64,000 nucleotides of DNA from Adlercreutzia faecimuris (lineage in GTDB: Bacteria; Actinomycetota; Coriobacteriia; Coriobacteriales; Eggerthellaceae), in the NCBI RefSeq assembly GCF_022669055.1, contig NZ_JAJMLW010000003.1, forward strand, positions 1 to 64,000, in the 5' to 3' direction. Numbering within the stretch: position 1 is the first letter of the stretch; every line of letters begins with the position of its first letter. The translations under genes were made by a program, and so were the position numbers. This document shows positions 62,571 to 64,000 of the stretch, piece by piece. The notes under the pieces are model-generated. The model ran no database searches. It was given only the letters and a program-made list of their open reading frames with translations, and was not told the origin of the DNA.

Positions 62571-62905
62571 TTATTGCGGCACCTTGAATCAGTGCGAGGT
62601 TCTTGGTGACATGTCTGGCTTCCTCGCGTCCGACGGCGAACTGGCCATGATCGTGTATCTCTCGGTTCCCATGCCAGTCCTCCTTCCCGGTCTTGTCGGC
62701 GCTGTTGCGCCGGATGCTTGGAACCCGCTTCGGGCTATCGCCCGTTTGAAGCATTTCGTGTGTTCATAATAGACCCTGTGGCAAGGGGTAGTTGTTCCGA
62801 AATGGGACACCCATCTTGATTGCGATGATTTAGTATGCGATGTTGATATGCTGTAACAATTCGATGTCATCATCCGGGCGGTTGGGTGGCGTTTGCGAAA
62901 GCGAG

Positions 62906-63823
62906 ATGAGCAGGTTGGCAGAGGAAAACACCCCGAAAAAGCAGCACTATGTGCCCCAGTACTACCTGAGGCGTTTTTCGGATGATGGCGACAGTCTCTG
63001 GGTTTACAACCGCAGGGCGGGTAAGACCTATAAGAGCAGATCGGAAGACGTGTGCGAGCGCAACTACCATTATGAGATGGAAGCGAGATGCCAGAGGAGC
63101 TGGCATGGGCGTCACCTCCTCCCCGGGAAGATCGAGAAGAAGCTTTCCCAGATAGAGGGAGAGCAATCGGCTCTCCTACGCAAGATAGATGTCCAGATAG
63201 ATGCCGGGCGCATCCACGAAAAGGAGCGAAGGGCGCTCTTGTGGCTGGTCGGACACCTTATCGCGAGGCACCCTGCAATGCTTGCAGACTACGAGCCGGA
63301 TTACGATGCGATGTACAACGATCCCGAAGTGAGATGGGGCTGCGAAGTTCTGGCCCAAGCGGGAATGGCTGAGGAGATCGAGGTTCTGGCAAAGGGCGCG
63401 AACCAGATGGTGCTCGCGCTTTGGCGATGCAAGGGGAGCCCCACGTATTTCGCCAAGAACGATCTTGAAAGGCTTCGCTGCTGCTTCATCAGACCGCAAG
63501 GGGAAGCCCGCTTCATCACCTCCTCCCTGCCCCCGCATTTCAACTCTACGCTTCAGAAGGACGGAAAGTACCACATCGATGACCTTACGCTTCCGCTATC
63601 ATCCGCACTTGCGGTTCGCTATTCCAACGATGGACCTACGAAATGCGAGATCATTGAGGCCTCGGACGATTCTGTCATCGAGATCAACGCCGGATATTTC
63701 GTCTCGGAGCCCCCATGCGAGCAGATAGTTTCTGGAAGGAAGTCAGATCTCGATCAAGCACAAGCTTTCGCCCAGCGATATCGCATCAACGCCGCTATGG
63801 CGCGCATCAGAAGCTGCCGCTGA
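62906..63823 (+). CDS. DUF4238 protein
   Basis: A 305-residue protein starting with TPKKQHYVPQYYLRRFSDDGDSLWVYN, the diagnostic start of DUF4238. The centre is helical (ERRALLWLVGHLIARHPAML). No membrane segment. The ATG at 62906 follows a weak GCGAG. DUF4238 genes are found in mobile elements and are suspected to be defence-related; no function is proven. It is rightward, against the neighbouring genes. Confidence 0.82.
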   Translation: MSRLAEENTPKKQHYVPQYYLRRFSDDGDSLWVYNRRAGKTYKSRSEDVCERNYHYEMEARCQRSWHGRHLLPGKIEKKLSQIEGEQSALLRKIDVQIDAGRIHEKERRALLWLVGHLIARHPAMLADYEPDYDAMYNDPEVRWGCEVLAQAGMAEEIEVLAKGANQMVLALWRCKGSPTYFAKNDLERLRCCFIRPQGEARFITSSLPPHFNSTLQKDGKYHIDDLTLPLSSALAVRYSNDGPTKCEIIEASDDSVIEINAGYFVSEPPCEQIVSGRKSDLDQAQAFAQRYRINAAMARIRSCR

Positions 63824-63839
63824 GAAGCGCAGAGTCCTG

Positions 63840-64000
63840 TCAAAGTCGGGAAAGCCAGCGCGCGAAAGTACCGTTCTTGGCGCATTTGCCGAAGTTGTCG
63901 CTATATCCGCAGAACCTGTCCGATCTTGAGATGGCGATCATGGAGGCTATGATGAGCAGATCGTCCGCGCCATCCATGTCCTGCTCGGCTATCCTCCGGA
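63840..64000 (-). CDS. C-terminal end of a gene cut by the window edge
   Basis: On the minus strand a frame without stops runs from the right edge to TGA at 63840-63842 (53 codons). It ends in FGKCAKNGTFARWLSRL. It is partial, so no family can be named. It is convergent with the DUF4238 gene. It could be a chance frame. Confidence 0.45.
   Translation of the reverse strand, partial: RRIAEQDMDGADDLLIIASMIAISRSDRFCGYSDNFGKCAKNGTFARWLSRL

Larger units (their letters stand above)
62348..62905. other. Gap before the DUF4238 gene with repeats and terminator
   Basis: No gene is clearly supported. An open frame of 145 codons (62317-62754, minus) overlaps the HTH gene, has no good ribosome site and is unlikely to be real. 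The gap holds the 19-bp repeat copies at 62456-62484, the terminator at 62551-62570, and AAATGGGACACCC at about 62799-62811 (reverse of a hairpin arm at 26960). Confidence 0.55.
23010..64000. mobile_element. Integrative and conjugative element in guaA, left end to beyond window
   Basis: From the 3' end of guaA onward the base composition drops and the content becomes mobile: repeats, repressor, excisionase-like protein, two tyrosine recombinases, restriction-modification, ParAB, MobC, relaxase, a complete-looking Gram-positive type IV secretion set, and replication genes. The left junction must lie within the last few bases of guaA or just past its stop (about 23010-23040). The right junction was not found, so the element is at least 41 kb and runs past base 64000. 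Boundaries are inferred, not proven. Confidence 0.85.

Noticed and set aside
62317-62754. 145-codon leftward frame over the repeat copies
   Set aside because: It crosses the strong terminator at 62551-62570, overlaps the HTH gene and has no good ribosome site. Part of its length is the DNA repeat itself.
23032-64000. Insertion sequences within the element
   Set aside because: No DDE or HUH transposase was found; all recombinases are of the tyrosine type.

Overview
The window reads as the chromosome of a high-GC Gram-positive bacterium, most likely a gut actinomycete of the class Coriobacteriia (Eggerthellaceae or relatives). This is inferred from base composition, gene content and the style of the mobile element; no 16S gene is present to prove it. 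No sequence search was run, so every family name rests on motifs read by eye.

Left part (1 to about 23,030) is ordinary chromosome: a 5S rRNA with terminators; a HEAT-like protein; NAD-type isocitrate dehydrogenase and aconitase; a membrane protein; a locus pairing a fucose-isomerase-like protein and SufE with a divergent PucR-type regulator and a SufS-type cysteine desulfurase; the L10 leader with rplJ-rplL; tcdA; a release-factor-like protein; a zinc/cadmium resistance operon (SmtB/ArsR regulator, free HMA chaperone, P-type ATPase) that carries two perfect chromosomal parS sites; a tyrosine phosphatase; and guaA.

From the 3' end of guaA to beyond the right edge lies a large integrative and conjugative element (ICE), visibly lower in GC over its first third. 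Its left end holds six copies of a GATACT-core repeat, then an XRE repressor, an excisionase-like protein and two paralogous tyrosine recombinases. Cargo follows: a type III restriction-modification operon with a WYL regulator and a DUF262/HNH (GmrSD-like) protein, and a YraN-like protein. Next come ParA-ParB, an inverted-repeat-dense oriT candidate, a MobC-like protein and a relaxase. After small unknown genes and an unrecognised two-gene cassette (a possible defence system), a long leftward unit encodes a lipoprotein, a sortase, a thioester/SpaA/VaFE adhesin, the conjugation machinery (VirB6, NlpC/P60 hydrolase, VirB4, PrgI, Maff2-like, VirD4, PcfB-like) and a replication module (DnaC-like loader and HTH proteins). 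A DUF4238 protein and a gene cut by the window edge close the view. The right attachment site is not seen.

The element appears to be wired as one circuit. A palindromic operator beside the repressor and excisionase genes shares a 22-bp identical block with a 40-bp palindrome covering the parA promoter. This suggests one repressor holds excision/integration and partition/mobilisation silent together. Other points worth attention are a leader repeated three times in the transfer operon, paired intergenic hairpins with compensatory changes, and the 41.9-44.1 kb cassette.
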